Position numbers and translations under genes: made by a program
Origin: Bugula neritina
Taxonomy: Eukaryota; Bryozoa; Gymnolaemata; Cheilostomatida; Bugulidae
Assembly: GCA_964035545.1 (NCBI GenBank)
Contig: OZ037772.1
Location: 2,798,501-2,862,500 of the forward strand
Direction: 5' to 3'
DNA length: 64,000 bases
The notes under the pieces: model-generated
The model's input: only the letters and a program-made list of their open reading frames with translations
Told to the model about the DNA's origin: nothing
Databases searched by the model: none
In this document: piece after piece, positions 31,906-45,500 of the stretch
How the letters are laid out: every line of letters starts with the position of its first letter
How positions within the stretch are numbered: position 1 is the first letter of the stretch

Positions 31906-34562
31906 TCTGCACTAAGGCAGGGAGTAGGCTAAGTAATCATATTACATCCCAGCAGTGCTTGTTACTTCAACTGACAGGATTACTGTGTATGATAGTTACT
32001 CTGACTGGTTTCCATGGATTATTTTTACCATACTGTTTGCCACATGATGCATTGTCTGAGTAAAAACAAGGAAACAAAGAAATATACCAGAAATGTTAAG
32101 AAATGTGGTGTTCCAGAATTAATAAATGACCACTTGTAATGCATACTGGTGCTGCTTGGCTCATAGGACCTGTTGGACAAGCTGGAGAACCCGGTCTGCA
32201 TGGCAGAAATGGAAAGACAGGAGAAACTGCACGAACTGGTATGCCCGGTCCAACCGGCTCAAGGGGGTCACTGGAAAACCCGGATCTGATGGAAGGTATT
32301 TTTTGTGCTTTACTTCGCCCTATTCAGCTTCTTGGAACTTTTTATTTTATTTAGTTTTTATAATTTGTTGTCAATTTTTTCAGAGACGGTTTACCTGGAG
32401 TGCTGGGTGCTGATGGTAGACCTGGAGAGGAGGGTGATCAAGGACCTCCTGGCCCCATGAGTCCAGTGGGAATCCCCGGTAACCAGAGACCTGAAGGTGC
32501 TCAAGAAGACAAGGGTGATGGGGCAAGAATATCCGTTATTTATTTTTCTCTTTACTTCAGTTCCCTGGTTTTCCACTAGTCAATCCTTTAGTTGTTTATT
32601 TGTTTTAGTTTATTTATGTTAATACTAAAGTTGCTTCAGTGACACCACATCATGTAATATATTACATAACAGTACAGTATAATACACCATAATATAATAT
32701 GTTATACAATACAATATTAGTACAGAAAATATTATTCACTAATATCTCACAGTTAAGTTGTGTCTTCTAAATATATTCATTACTATAGGGGCCAGCTGGG
32801 CCAGAGGGTGCTTCTGGACCAACTGGATTGTCTAGGCCAACCGGTTCTCAGGGCCCCACGGAGCTTCCGGGAATTCCCGGCGAACAAGGACCTAAAGGTA
32901 TGAATTAAGTTGAACCAATCTTTGTCCTTAGTTATTGGCCATCAACAGAATCATGGCTCTAAGAGTTTTCCTACCTGGTAAGAAGATAAGGCAACTCCTA
33001 ACTCATGATAATATGAATGGTGCTGCTGTTGTAGGACCCACTGGTTTCCAGGGACCTCAGGGATTTCCCAGATCTCCCGGTATTTATGATGCAAGGGGAG
33101 ATGTCGGATCACTTGGTATTGCTGAACCACCCGGGCTACTGGGTGCTGATGGCAAACAAGGAATAACTGGTTCTCCTGGTGCTATGGGTCCACGTGGACC
33201 TGATGGTGCTAAGGTAAACACTTACACTGTTAGCAGGTTATTGTTATTCATCTTGTTAGTTTAGTGGTAATAAACCAATAGTGTGTATTTCTAGGGTGAA
33301 CAAGGGAGAGATGGGGAAATGGGTAGTCCCGGCAGACCTGGACCTCCTGGACCACCTGGTGAAGCCCCAGTATTTGGTTAGTTATTAGCAAAACCAAGTT
33401 ATTGTTCATTACTCGTATCTTTTTTATTTTCTCTCAACTGTGTATTGATGATCTTTTAGGAATTCCATCCATAGCCTGTGATTGAAACTTTTATTTTATT
33501 CTACCATGGGTTATGTTAGGTGCGCCCCCTATGATGATGAGTGCAATGATGTCCATCGGTAAAGGTGTACAAGCAGATGATGCAGGCGCCAACAATGAGC
33601 TCTATAATATGTACCTCAGTGAGTAATGGCCATGATGTGCTTTGATGTTGCCCGATTTGTAGTGGAAAGGGCTTTTTGAATGCTTTTTATAATTAACTGC
33701 TAGAAACTATTGCAATAAAAATATAGACAGCTGTTATAATGTATTTCTCCTCCTAGCAGCGATGATTGACATTCTTGTTTGATGAGTCACCTATTTAGTT
33801 TGTTTCTTCAGTTAAATGTTGCTACATTCTGACATATTATATATTGTTGGTTTCGTTGCTGATAGCTTACATCGCTACTTCCACTTTATTTCTCTAGAAA
33901 CATAGGTAAGGGATGGTATTATATACTGTTTGTTATATTGTGAAATAGAGAAGTTGTATTCTCTATTGTTTGTTGTCAGGTGGATCCAGATGGTGGCTCC
34001 ATAACTAATGCTATCCAGGCTTACTGTCGCAAGGAAAGGAAGAGCACTTGCATCATTGTAAAGACCTCCGAGTTTGCTACCAAATCGTACGTCACCCAGC
34101 AGCTAGATAATCAGCCATTTGTTGCTAAACACATGGGAACAACACTCGTAAGTGTTTATCTTGTATCAACCATGACTGTCTTAGTAATAGTCAAGAATAT
34201 TCAAAAGTTTTATGTTGAGAATTGTCGCTATAGTAACATATTTGTTTCCTGTATGGATGTTGATAAGTATTGCTATAGTAACGTGTTGGTTTCCTGTATG
34301 GATGTTGCTAATCACCAGATACTAGTCCTCTACTATGTTGCTAGTCACTTGATAATCTGAACAATCTCTGGCTTCTTCTTAAGCTGAGCGAGTTGTTGGT
34401 ATGACTATTCCTTTTGCTGATTGTAGATGTATAAACTCAGTGGCGGTAGAAGACGCATGTGGTGGGAAGAAAAAGTCAGTCATTTTATATACAGCTGGTG
34501 AAAAAGAACACACAGCAACAGATAGCAGGTCCCAATATCCAGTGCTGCAGGATTTTTACAAG

Positions 34563-34685
34563 GTATCTGAATCTGACCTATATACTGTAAATCTGACCTA
34601 TATACTGTAAATCTGACCTATATAGTGTAAACCTGACCTATATAATGTAAACCTGACCTATAAAGTGTAAATCTAGCCTATATAG
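34563..34685. repeat. 20-bp tandem repeat after a COLFI exon
   Basis: Six units of ATCTGACCTATATACTGTAA with variants, starting right at the donor of exon 34427-34562. Confidence 0.9.
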
Positions 34686-35168
34686 CATAAATTCCACCTG
34701 CACTTGAACATGATTGCGATAGTTGCATCTTTTTTTGTATTGATATACAATATAGCTTGCCTTTGAGGCTTTTTAACAACTACTAATGAGTTCAACCCAA
34801 AAGCCACTTTGATTTCTGTGCAAGTTTAGAGTTTAGAGTTTGCCCTCTGCCATTTTGTAGTATTCCAAATACCATCAGAAGCTCTGACAGAGATTGAGAT
34901 TGACACCAAGACCCCCACCCACTTGCCTATTATTGACATTGCTCCTGGTGACATCTGGACCACCCACAAAGAGTTTGGGGTTCAGCTTGGAGAAGTCTGC
35001 TTTTCATAGACTCATATCTAACAACAGTGTTATTTGTCTGATTTGTAAGACTGTCCCTAATTAGATAATTAATGGCCAATCAGAGAATGTAATCAATGTT
35101 GGTTGGCTGAGACCAGCAGTCTGATTTTTATATAACCTAATTTTTAACTAAAATATTTGATTACTCTA

Positions 35169-35174
35169 AATAAA
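35169..35174 (+). terminator. Poly(A) signal of the collagen locus
   Basis: AATAAA 160 bases after the COLFI stop, a reasonable 3' end. Confidence 0.5.
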
Positions 35175-35633
35175 TTTATCTGAGACTTCTGAGGCAGTGA
35201 TGGTGATTTTTGTACATATAAATTTGAAGGAGTTTAGCTATAGGGTTTATGCTGTTTTTTTAATTATTCCACCATAACCTGAGATTGTGAGTAGTAATTC
35301 TAGAATGAGGTAGGGAGGGTATTATGCCCCTCCCTATGACTTTATATATTTAGAAACTGTTGTTAATTTAGTAATTCTGTTGGTGCATTTAACAGACGCT
35401 AGTTAGACATTCCAGCGTAGCGATACACAAATAATGTAAATTTTATTACAAAATCACTCAGCCATACACAACGGCCTGATGCGTAGCTTGCACTACGTGA
35501 AACAGTATTGTAGTCGATAAGATGAATATATAGTTTATTATTATATCCGAAATTGTATCAGTACCAAAAATAAATACTCTATTTTTCCGAAATATTGCGT
35601 CCTTTTGATTCATTGTTAATCATAAAAACATAT

Positions 35634-35638
<5 letters not shown>

Positions 35639-35726
<88 letters not shown>

Positions 35727-35731
35727 TATAG
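35639..35731. repeat. (TA)n microsatellite
   Basis: Nearly pure TA dinucleotides with a few TG steps. Confidence 0.98.
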
Positions 35732-35859
35732 GCCTATATTTCTATATATCTATAGTTCTCAAACCAGCATGTCAGTATAAAATATAAAAGTACAATTACA
35801 CATACAACAAATAGACATATGCAGTGATATACATTATAAAGCATATCTTGTTGGTGAAA

Positions 35860-36070
35860 TGTTATACAGTATACTATGTTATACCATATATGATGTTATA
35901 CAGTATACTAGGTTATAGAGTATAGTATGTTATATAGTATATTATGTTATACAGTATATTATGTTATACAGTATATTATGTTATACAGTATATTATGTTA
36001 TACAGTATATTATGTCATATACAATGTACTATGTTATACAGTATATTATGTCATACAGTGTATAATGCTA
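35860..36070. repeat. 17-bp tandem repeat
   Basis: Degenerate units of TATGTTATACAGTATAT, about twelve copies. Confidence 0.9.
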
Positions 36071-38030
36071 TACATAGACTGAAGTATGATTTATTAATCC
36101 AATTAGATGCAAGTATCAACTGCGTGTTCATGTAAAGTACAGCCAATCATAATCCTGTGCCAACTTTAGTGTTTCACAGTTAGTCAACTGCAAGAAAACC
36201 AACTCATTCACTACCATGTCAGTCAAAACATATATAAAGTATATTATGCGCAGCAACCGCTGGGCTGAGGTCAAACTCTACCAGTCTATATTCTTACACG
36301 CAGACATGCATATTTTATAAATTTACACATTTTAAAAATTAACTTAAAACTCATGAATTTAAAATATGAAACAAAATAATGTGTCTTAAAAAAATAGCTC
36401 ACAGCTTCTTAGAAGCAAGTATTTTACACTTGAACATGCAGAATTTGTACAGCTTATTATGATGACATTGTTGAATTAATACACACCTCTGATTGGACGA
36501 GTTTTACATAATAAAACAATTGTTCATCACTTTTATTATTAGTCTAAGGTTGACAATAATTTACACTGTTAGTTATTGGTTGTAAACTGATTAGTTCATC
36601 ATTAAGTACCTGTTTGCTGCTGCCTGGTTTATAACTGCTTATCACAATTTTAATGACAAGGAAATTATCTTCTCTTGTTGTCTCCAGGTGCTACTGTATT
36701 TGACAGGTTTCCCTGTTAATAAAGTAATCTTATACTGATATTGATGACATCCACAAATACTAGTGTAAAGGAACAAGTATTTGCGGATGTCATCAGGAAA
36801 GAAATTGGTAAGACACGTACCAATAATATTACATAGTTTATTTTATCAATTCACTTAGCCTTAACTTTATTGAATAAAAGTTATTCGCATGTAGGCTATT
36901 TTATAAATTGTTCCTAAAACTAATTTGGGTGTGCCTATACAACACTAGGTTTATATGATTGTGAGATATTACTGAGTACACATTAAATCATAGACAGTGT
37001 CAATAATAGTAACTATAGGCTTTGCTCTTGGTAAGTTGATTGGAAGAATTTACAGTCCAGTTCTTCGTGATGGAAAATTTTTATCTGCAGAAGAGCTCTA
37101 GTTGAAAAACTGTTATCTAAAGTTTGTTCTTCAAGTACTATACAAATATTATTAGTAGCTTGACATTTCTTATCATTAAGGAGTGTTTAATATAAATATA
37201 ATACTTGAGATAAACATTCTCATGTGATATAATGTAGCCTGATGTTATATCATATGACTTGACTATTTCTACTAGAGTTAGGGTGGGTCACCAGACAGCC
37301 CACACATACAACTACACTATACATCACATGCTGTAGGAACACTGGCACAACTGAGGCTAGGCTGACTAATAGGTATGGAATAGTTGACCCAGCAGTTATA
37401 TACTTTGTTATAGAAACTCTAACTTTCTAGTATTAGAATATAAATAATTCTCTAAAGAGTTGGTATATCAGAAAGCCAGTCACTCAACACCAATTAACTG
37501 TCTCAATCAGAGCTGGTCTCTGTGTAGTTCAGTGTGTTTTAAAGGTTCTCTGAAGCTTCCCCAGTCATTATATGTGCTCCCTTTAGATATATGCAATAGT
37601 TTTAATACAATACATAGACAATTATTGTTAACACATGTCAAGTAATAGAACAGGAATAAGGCCTCTCTGGTAGTTATTTGAATATCTACAAGAAGTATTT
37701 AACTAGATATACAACAATAACTACATAATTATTTAGAAACATGCAAAATATTATACACGAAGAAATCTCTTGTACCAAACTATTGTTACATAACTGGAAG
37801 ATAGAGAAACTATATTTCTCAATTCAGAACACAGTCTTCAATCAGCATTCAGTACTGAAATTAAGTAAAAGCAATGACAGTATTTATAATTATGAATATA
37901 TAAATTATAATAGCATGAATCATGATATTATATATTCATATAACAACTGTCATTGTAGTTCCCTAAGCCAAGCGTAACTGGTTATTGTATGTCACGTGAT
38001 TCAACAGATACACGCCCCTTCTGCTGTAAC
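36071..38030. other. Intergenic stretch between collagen and the TRIM-like gene
   Basis: No gene seen apart from the hairpin at 36743-36794. The short frames present have no recognisable domain. Confidence 0.6.
36743..36794. other. 19-bp stem hairpin
   Basis: Arms GATGACATCCACAAATACT (36743-36761) and AGTATTTGCGGATGTCATC (36776-36794) pair with one mismatch around a 14-base loop. The stem is short for an animal microRNA precursor. Confidence 0.8.
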
Positions 38031-38034
38031 ATTA

Positions 38035-38099
38035 TAACGTCATTGCACACAGTCATTCACACGTTGACTGAAGAGGGCTACACACTGATAACTCGGAGG
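38035..38099 (+). promoter_or_regulatory. Candidate 5' UTR exon and promoter of the TRIM-like gene
   Basis: A locally less AT-rich patch with TAACGTCATTG (CRE-like) and a donor-like GGAG/GTTAGT at about 38098. It lies 1.5 kb before the coding exon, which has a good acceptor (TCTTTTACAG, ending 39545) ahead of its ATG. So a non-coding first exon is expected upstream. Location is an inference. Confidence 0.35.
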
Positions 38100-39569
38100 T
38101 TAGTATAACATTTATAGACTTAGTTTATCAATAGTCGGCAATCAGTATAAGTATTACATTTACTACATTGCTATAACTATTAGTATTAGATTTAGTGTTG
38201 CAATCAGTTTTGATACCACCGCCGCTACCATCATCATTAAATTTATTTATAATGATTATCTTAAGAAGTTATACTTATACTTATAGTAGGTTTATTATAA
38301 CCATTGAGTCACTTATCTTTACTTTGTGAATTTATGATTGTAACACTGAATAACATTATCATAATTATAATTATAATTATAATTGCAAATTTTTAAATTC
38401 GTGTTACAGTTACTCAATTTGAATATCAGAATATCTTACCACTGGCACTAGTCAGTTATTAATGACAGTGCATAGTGATCACTGCATGTGATACATTGTC
38501 ATACTCTGCACATTCCAATGCACTGCCCTTCTGTATTCATTGTGAATAACAAATTTAGTTGTCTTATATTATTTTACTCAGTGTTGATTTTACAACTAAT
38601 ATGTACTATGCTGCTCTAATTTATGTAACAACGCTTGCTAGTTGCTGCTATCTTTACTTCTAAATTTATATCATTCAAAAAACTATCATATTTGCATGAT
38701 AGGTACATAATTGGAATTGACTATTCTATAAATTACTGAGAATATAAGGTTAGCCACATTTACATGATCTACCATTGTTGTAGACATAAAGTATGAGGTT
38801 AGTGTTAATAAATCATTTGCTAGGTAAGAGTGTAGAATAAATAATTTGCTAGAGATGAGTGTAGAAGCTGCCAACTCATGAAACAACTACACCTGACCTA
38901 GAAGAAGCACAAACATGTTAAATTAGTATGTTTCACAGCACCATAGTTTCTATTAGATAATTAGAATACCAAACTAGCAGTTGATGGCATGTTTCCTGAC
39001 GGATAGAAGGCTGAATCTAAGTAACATATTAACTAATGCATTACTAACACTGCAGAAATGTTAAAATGAGTTTTGTCATGTAGATTATTGAGAAAACAAA
39101 GAATTTTCAACACCCAACACAAAATATTTCATGAAACTATGTTTTCTCAAACTGCTATGTTTCCCCCTGTTTCTCACTCATGCTATACACTCCTTGCTAT
39201 GTAATAGTTCAAAGTACACCCTGGGAAGGAACAAGGTCTATCCTATGCTCAGGTGTAGACTCTGTCCCAGTAGTGTGTCAAAATATTCAGTTAGAAACAC
39301 ATTATTATTGGGAGTTCATGAAATATCCAGCTTATATAAGCAGCTGAGTCAAATTCTGCTGTTTGTTCATAAAAGTATTACGTAACTCACTGGTATTGAT
39401 GTTTCACTTCTCCTCTACATATTGATGATCTGGTTACGACTTATATAGAACCTGATAGGTCAGTCTATGGTTGGGAAGGTGAAGGACAAATCTTCACAGA
39501 TGCATAGTGTATAATGTTATGCTAGGAGTATGTGTATCTTTTACAGGATTTCCTTATCATATAACCAAG

Positions 39570-42500
39570 ATGGCAGAATCCAGAGTTGTGAAAAAGAGAC
39601 TAAACAATTCGTATCGCTGTGGGTACTGCTCGCAGTACTTCAACAAACTTGAAGATCCCAGAACTCTGCCCTGTCTGCATGTGTACTGCATGAGATGTTT
39701 GAAGACTGACATCGGTGGTAGGAAGGATCATATTAGATGTGCTTATTGTAGGTGAGTTACAGTACATAACACAATATATCATGTCATAGGCTTGCATATG
39801 ATTATCTCACTATCATCTAGGAGTTGTCTGATCTATGTCTATGAAAAGCAAACAATACTTTATATTCTATGTGAACTCTGGTTACTAACTTGTGGAGTGT
39901 GTGGATATCTTCTCATTAGGTAGAGAAAGTAACTGTTATGTAGATTGCATCATCAGCTGTCCTCTCTTGTTGAATTGTGGTGCTGTTGGATGTCATGGGA
40001 TTGGGGTTGTCTCCTCATTATATTATTTTGTTCTCATACAGTACAAGACTTGTTAGAGCAGTGATTCCCAACCTTTTTCATACCATTCCCACTTTCATAA
40101 ATGTTTACTATTAAGTCCCCTCCCTTTTGTCAACCGGAATTTTTTATGAGTGACATAATGATAATATAGATTACAATGCAATATTTTTTCTCTTACATTT
40201 GAATATAATATAATTATTTCTAATAATTATATGTGACCCATCACGAATAACCGGGAACTTGGCGGCACTCATGAAGTGTAGTAAATGAAGGTTAAATTTT
40301 GAAAAATCAAAAATTGAAATTTTTTGCCAGTTTTTAGATTTTAAACTTTTCTGATACAGAAAAACTCAAGGAATTCAAATATCATATTTTCGCAAGCGTT
40401 TGCTAATTCCTTCAACCTCAAAATTGCCTTTAAAGTTGGTAACTATGCATTAAATATTTCTTCAAAATGGCGGATCGTAGCCAAGTTGACTCGGAGTTAT
40501 CATTACTATTACGAAAATTAAATTAGAATATTTCATAGCGCAAAATTCTACAAATAAATCTTTGTTTAATAAAGGTGGTTTACGCATTCTCCTCGCATGA
40601 TAGGAAGCCTACTTCTGAAACTAAGTTTAGTATTAGCTATTTTTGGCGCTGGCTGCAAAGATTAAGTTAGCTTTTAACGCAACTAGTTCCTGAGCTGTAT
40701 TTTAATATTGATCTTTATCTTTGGACTTAATGATTAAATCACTACAAAGCAGGTAATTATACTGAAAATAGCTCATTTATGCTACTAAATAATTATATAA
40801 TTTACTAGTAGTTATTAACTTATACTTATAGTTAAAGTTCTACTTCTACTTTTAATGTTGTAGTTGTTGAATTTAATACTAATCATTTAATGATTATGAT
40901 TAAAATATCAATTCGAATTATTTACTTATTAAGTTATTTGTATTAATAAATAATAATAGTATTACATTTTCATTTTGATTTACTCATTTACTTTAGCCTA
41001 TGTAGGTCAAATGCTTCCTTGACTTTCACCTTTATCTTTAACAGCTGATGCTAAAAAGATGATATTTTTAACTAGAAATTTTTAGTATTGAGTGTTTTAT
41101 TTTTATTCAAAATTAAATGCTCATACTCACATTGATAATACTATTAAATAGGGTTCAGTATTACACTAATACTATTAGTAATTCTTTTAGTTAGTTCTTG
41201 TGATAATCTTATTGAATATTATATTATCATTAACTTGAAGTTCATACTAAATCATAGTATTACTATTAGTATTAGTATTAAATGTTCATTTTCATATTAA
41301 TTATTTATAGAAATTTTAAGTCTGGGCATGTTAAGTGGTCTACAGTCAGTGCGAGTCCCACTTTTGAAGCGCAATTATTTTTTATATTGAATATGAATAT
41401 TTAACATCATCTATACTCATACTGAAATATCGAATGTGATTCAATTTGAATAAGTTCAAGTATAATAATAATATTCATAATAACAGTGATTAAGATCTTT
41501 AAGAGTGAAACAATAAGAATTATAATGATGTCAAAATCAATTCACTTGTTGTCAGCCTAACACTTACAGCTACCCTTAGTTTAAATCTTATAGTTATCTA
41601 TGACTATTAGTATACATCACTTTCATCATGCAAGACTTTCCAGTTTCAAAATAGAATTGGAGTACTACAACTACTTATGCTGATTTATTTGTTATATTTT
41701 TTTATTTTTAAGTAAATAATTGAATTTAAATTGGTTATGCAGTAGCTATATTTAGTAGGTTTTGTTGCTACTTGGCTAGCTCTGTCTACTCACTTTGAAT
41801 TGAATGTTAAATAGTATATTGATTTATTAGTTATTTCATTTTTCAAATCCAAGCTCATTGCTTCAGTACTGCCCATTCAAACATGCTAAATATTTAAATG
41901 ACTTAAATTTTGATGGTAATAGGAAAAAAGATAATTATTATTACTACATCATGATTATTATTCATGAATATAACATTATTTACATTTTAGGAGAGTGGAG
42001 ATGTGAGGGCAACGTGATGAAACTTGTTGAGGTTTTGCTTGATATTTCACCTATACAGCTCAATAGCATGCTGCATATAACCTATCATTCTTACACTTGT
42101 GATCCTGACACCCTGCATTTGGAGAGCTACCGCTTGCAAGCTTATAGCTTCTGCTAATTTTGTTCGTAAAAAGGTGTCTAGTATTTCATTATGCTCAGAA
42201 AGTTTATAAATAACTATTTTGCAAATGTGCCTTCAAACTCGCTATAGACTTAAATGTTGATAAATTTCTCAAAAACTATCAGCTGCTGTAATATAGTAGT
42301 TGAATGGTGTTTCAACAATTATATTTTATAGCCAGATTTAATTTCTAATGCACTATTGTTCTCTTTTATAATCTAAAGAAAAGTTTGATTTTATAATTAC
42401 AGGTCTAAGTGGCAAGATGAGCAGGGTAGATGTCTAGTAGCAGCATCTATCAACTTTGACTACTGGAATATTGCTCTTCTTTTTATGTGCCTATACTCTG

Positions 42501-45500
42501 TAAACTCAGGCTATGAAGAACAAGGACATAGATTCAGAGACGATAAGAATCACCTAAGCAGTCTTTCTGCTATATGAATTAATTTAAGTTTCATTTATGC
42601 TAAATTTCTACACTTTTATTTGTTTATAACAATTAATTTAATATTTTGAATGCAAATATCAATGGATAAATAAAATTTAAAAGAAACTTATACCTTATTT
42701 TCTTGTTTCAATATCTCAACTGATCCCCTTGCTATATGTAACTTTTGATCACTCTACATTGTCAATGTATGACTGAATAAGTTTTGCATAATATCATAAC
42801 AGTTGAATTATTTTCTCATATGATTTGTACTCATGGGAACAATTGATACTATCGAATGGTATGGCTCAATAGCTACGGCTGGACATGTTACATGAGATAT
42901 TATTGACGAGGAAAATAGCCAACGTAAAACAGGAAATGGCTGCCATTTTGTTTCATATGACACCTGGTTAACTTAGTTGGTTCGAATGAATGTCAGTGCA
43001 AAAAGTGCTTAAAGGTCCTTATATGTGCTGAAAGTAGCAAAATTTTCAACTGTTATCACAATTCATTAGCTATTCGGGGAAAATAAAGTTACAACAGGTT
43101 TGGCGGCCATCTTTGACTTATTTTTGTTGTTTAAGAAACGTAAAAACTGGTTGAGCTGAAAGCCCATACTTAAACGAATGTTTTGATGCCAAATTTGTCC
43201 AGTTTGCTAAAATAAAAAGGCCCGTTGCTAAGGCTTGACAAATGTAAACAAATAATCCATAATTTTTTCCTGACATGCTTACTTTAAAAGCAAATTTCTC
43301 AAATACGCGAATTGACTGTTCTAAGAACGCCAAGGCTTTTGAATATCAATATCTCGAGTTCTATTTGTACTAGAGACTTCAAATAAATTGCAAGATGATT
43401 GCAAAGATCTGCTCTATAACTTTATACTAATAACTCAATTTTGAAAAATTGACAAACGTTCCCTGTTTTGTGATGGGAGGTCACATATACTATACAGCTC
43501 TATACAATGGACTGTTTATGTCAGATTAACTATGTGTACTTCAAGTATAATAATGGGTACGCTATACCAACAATTTTATGAGTTACCCGGGAATTTTGCT
43601 AGTCCTAAGAACATCACTGGTTATCACAAGTTTAACATTATGTTGGCACTTCTGAATGGTTTTGATTGAGTTTTTAATTGCAGCTGTAGGCCAGGCACCA
43701 AGTTTTTTATTTATCAATTCATTAGAAACCAGGTTTTCTTAGTTATATGCTGAAGATTATCATATTAGAAAACTAAGAAAATAAAAGATAAGTGTAAAGG
43801 TTACAGGCAATATATAATTATAGTAAGTTTAAATCAATTCTGTTAGCAAAATTGTGTTAATATATTATACTGAATGGATCATCAGAACAATATTTGCTGA
43901 TGCTTTAAGCTAAGTGTTACTGATTAGGCTGTTTTTCTATATTTTTAAATTATTATTCATTTTTATAGAGCACAAAATGTTTATTTATAAACTACAGTTG
44001 CTAGCATACTTTTGCATATAGTGACCTCTAAGACATTGTGAGTAAATCAAATAAGGGTCATTTTACTTAATTTAGTACACACTGGATATCTTCAGTTTTG
44101 GCTATTTTTCACAATTTAGCTGGTAATGAACATGGTCTTTTGGCCAAAACTAGTAAAACACCAATAAATACACTTAAATAATCAAAGTTCTTTTCAACTT
44201 TGCTTTATTTCCTATGTTTTTCCCTAATTATTCAGCTATAGGTTTGGTTACAGACTGTTATACGGTTTTTTCGTAACGGTCCGCACATATGGAATATTAA
44301 GTGCATATGACAATGACCTGTGCTTTAATGTTGGGGAATCCCCTTCCAGCCTTTTCTGTTATGCTTAGTTAAAACCAGCACATAAAAATAGCATGTATAT
44401 ATAGTAAATTTCAATTGATTTTGAGCAAACTTTAATGTTAGGTCATAAGTTGCTGGTGTGTACTAAATAAAGTAAACTGACTCATAACTAGAAGATGTTG
44501 ATGATTGTTTATTTGTATAATATTATGCATGTGTAAAACACAGAGCAGTTCAATTAATGATATTATTATGGCTGCAGCTGATGACAGTGTACCAGCTTGA
44601 TTTCAAACCTCCCACCCCAACCCTTAAACCCCAACCCCAATATTGAAATTAAAACACATTCATGTAGAAGTAAACTGAGATGGCAGAATTGGTTAAATAG
44701 ATAAGCTAAGATGAATGCTTATAGATATACACAGAGAGAAATATTAGTGCAGCGCTTGCACTAAAGTTGTTCAAAGAGCCTTTTATTGTCAGTATAGCCT
44801 GCACCACACCTCTAATAGTTGTTAGACCTGCACTTATTTTGATGAAATTGAAAATTAATCCGATTAGTGTAAGCTGAAAAATATTTTGTAGTAGCTCTGA
44901 AACTACTTAGTAGTTAAGTCAACGCTACTTTTCACAAGTATTACGTAATCATCATCCCTAGGTCTGAATGAAGCTAAACAGTAGTTGATAGGAGCAGAAA
45001 GTGAGATCAATACTACAACTACATATGTTCAAGCAAAATTGTTTTTACATAAGAGTTATGGAACAATTGGCAGTTGTTCATCTAACAACATTATTCGTTC
45101 ACATGTGCACTAATGATGATCACAAACCTTTATAGGAAGCTAGGATAGAGTAGAACCTTACATTTGGGTCATTTCAATTGGTGCTTCCCAGTTAGATGCT
45201 ATTTATACATTTACGTGCAATTTATTTGAATACTATTGAAATATATGTGTATTTAAATAAATTTGAGTCAAGTGCTTTTTATAACTGGCACACAAATAAA
45301 TTTCTTTGCTCTGCATAAACCTATTAATTTTACAATTTCTATATTTTTTGTTTTTTGAAAAAATGTTATTATTAATGCATTTAATGCTTTTTTCAACACA
45401 AATATGGGAAAATTTAAATATTATTGCAAATATATCCTATTAATGGTTATTTTATGTTTAGCAATTGATATGAAAGTTATATAAGGGTATATAGGTATAT

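Larger units (their letters stand above)
30528..35009 (+). pseudogene. Fibrillar collagen, decayed (Gly-X-Y exons and COLFI C-terminus)
   Basis: Fibrillar collagens form extracellular triple helices; COLFI is the trimerising C-propeptide. Gly-X-Y exons: 30528-30572 (45 bp, GPSGRDGENGAPGLQ), 30898-31071, 31659 to about 31737, 32167-32295, 32384 to about 32520, 32789-32897, 33035-33213, 33295-33376. A linker exon is 33520-33618. COLFI pieces are 33980-34147 (VDPDGGSITNAIQAYC), 34427-34562 (CINSVAVEDACGG) and 34861-35009 (LPIIDIAPGD, then EFGVQLGEVCF, stop). Evidence of decay: about fourteen Gly positions carry Arg, Glu, Asp, Ser, Cys or Ala; a five-G run near 32264 breaks the frame; 30898-31071 is collagen-like in two frames; the usual CRDL segment of COLFI is missing; and several COLFI exon phases do not match. 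The family call is firm. Pseudogene status is an inference and could reflect poor base quality. Confidence 0.85.

Noticed and set aside
43118-43333. 71-codon minus-strand ORF
   Set aside because: It lies in the terminal region of the TA-flanked element; no domain seen.
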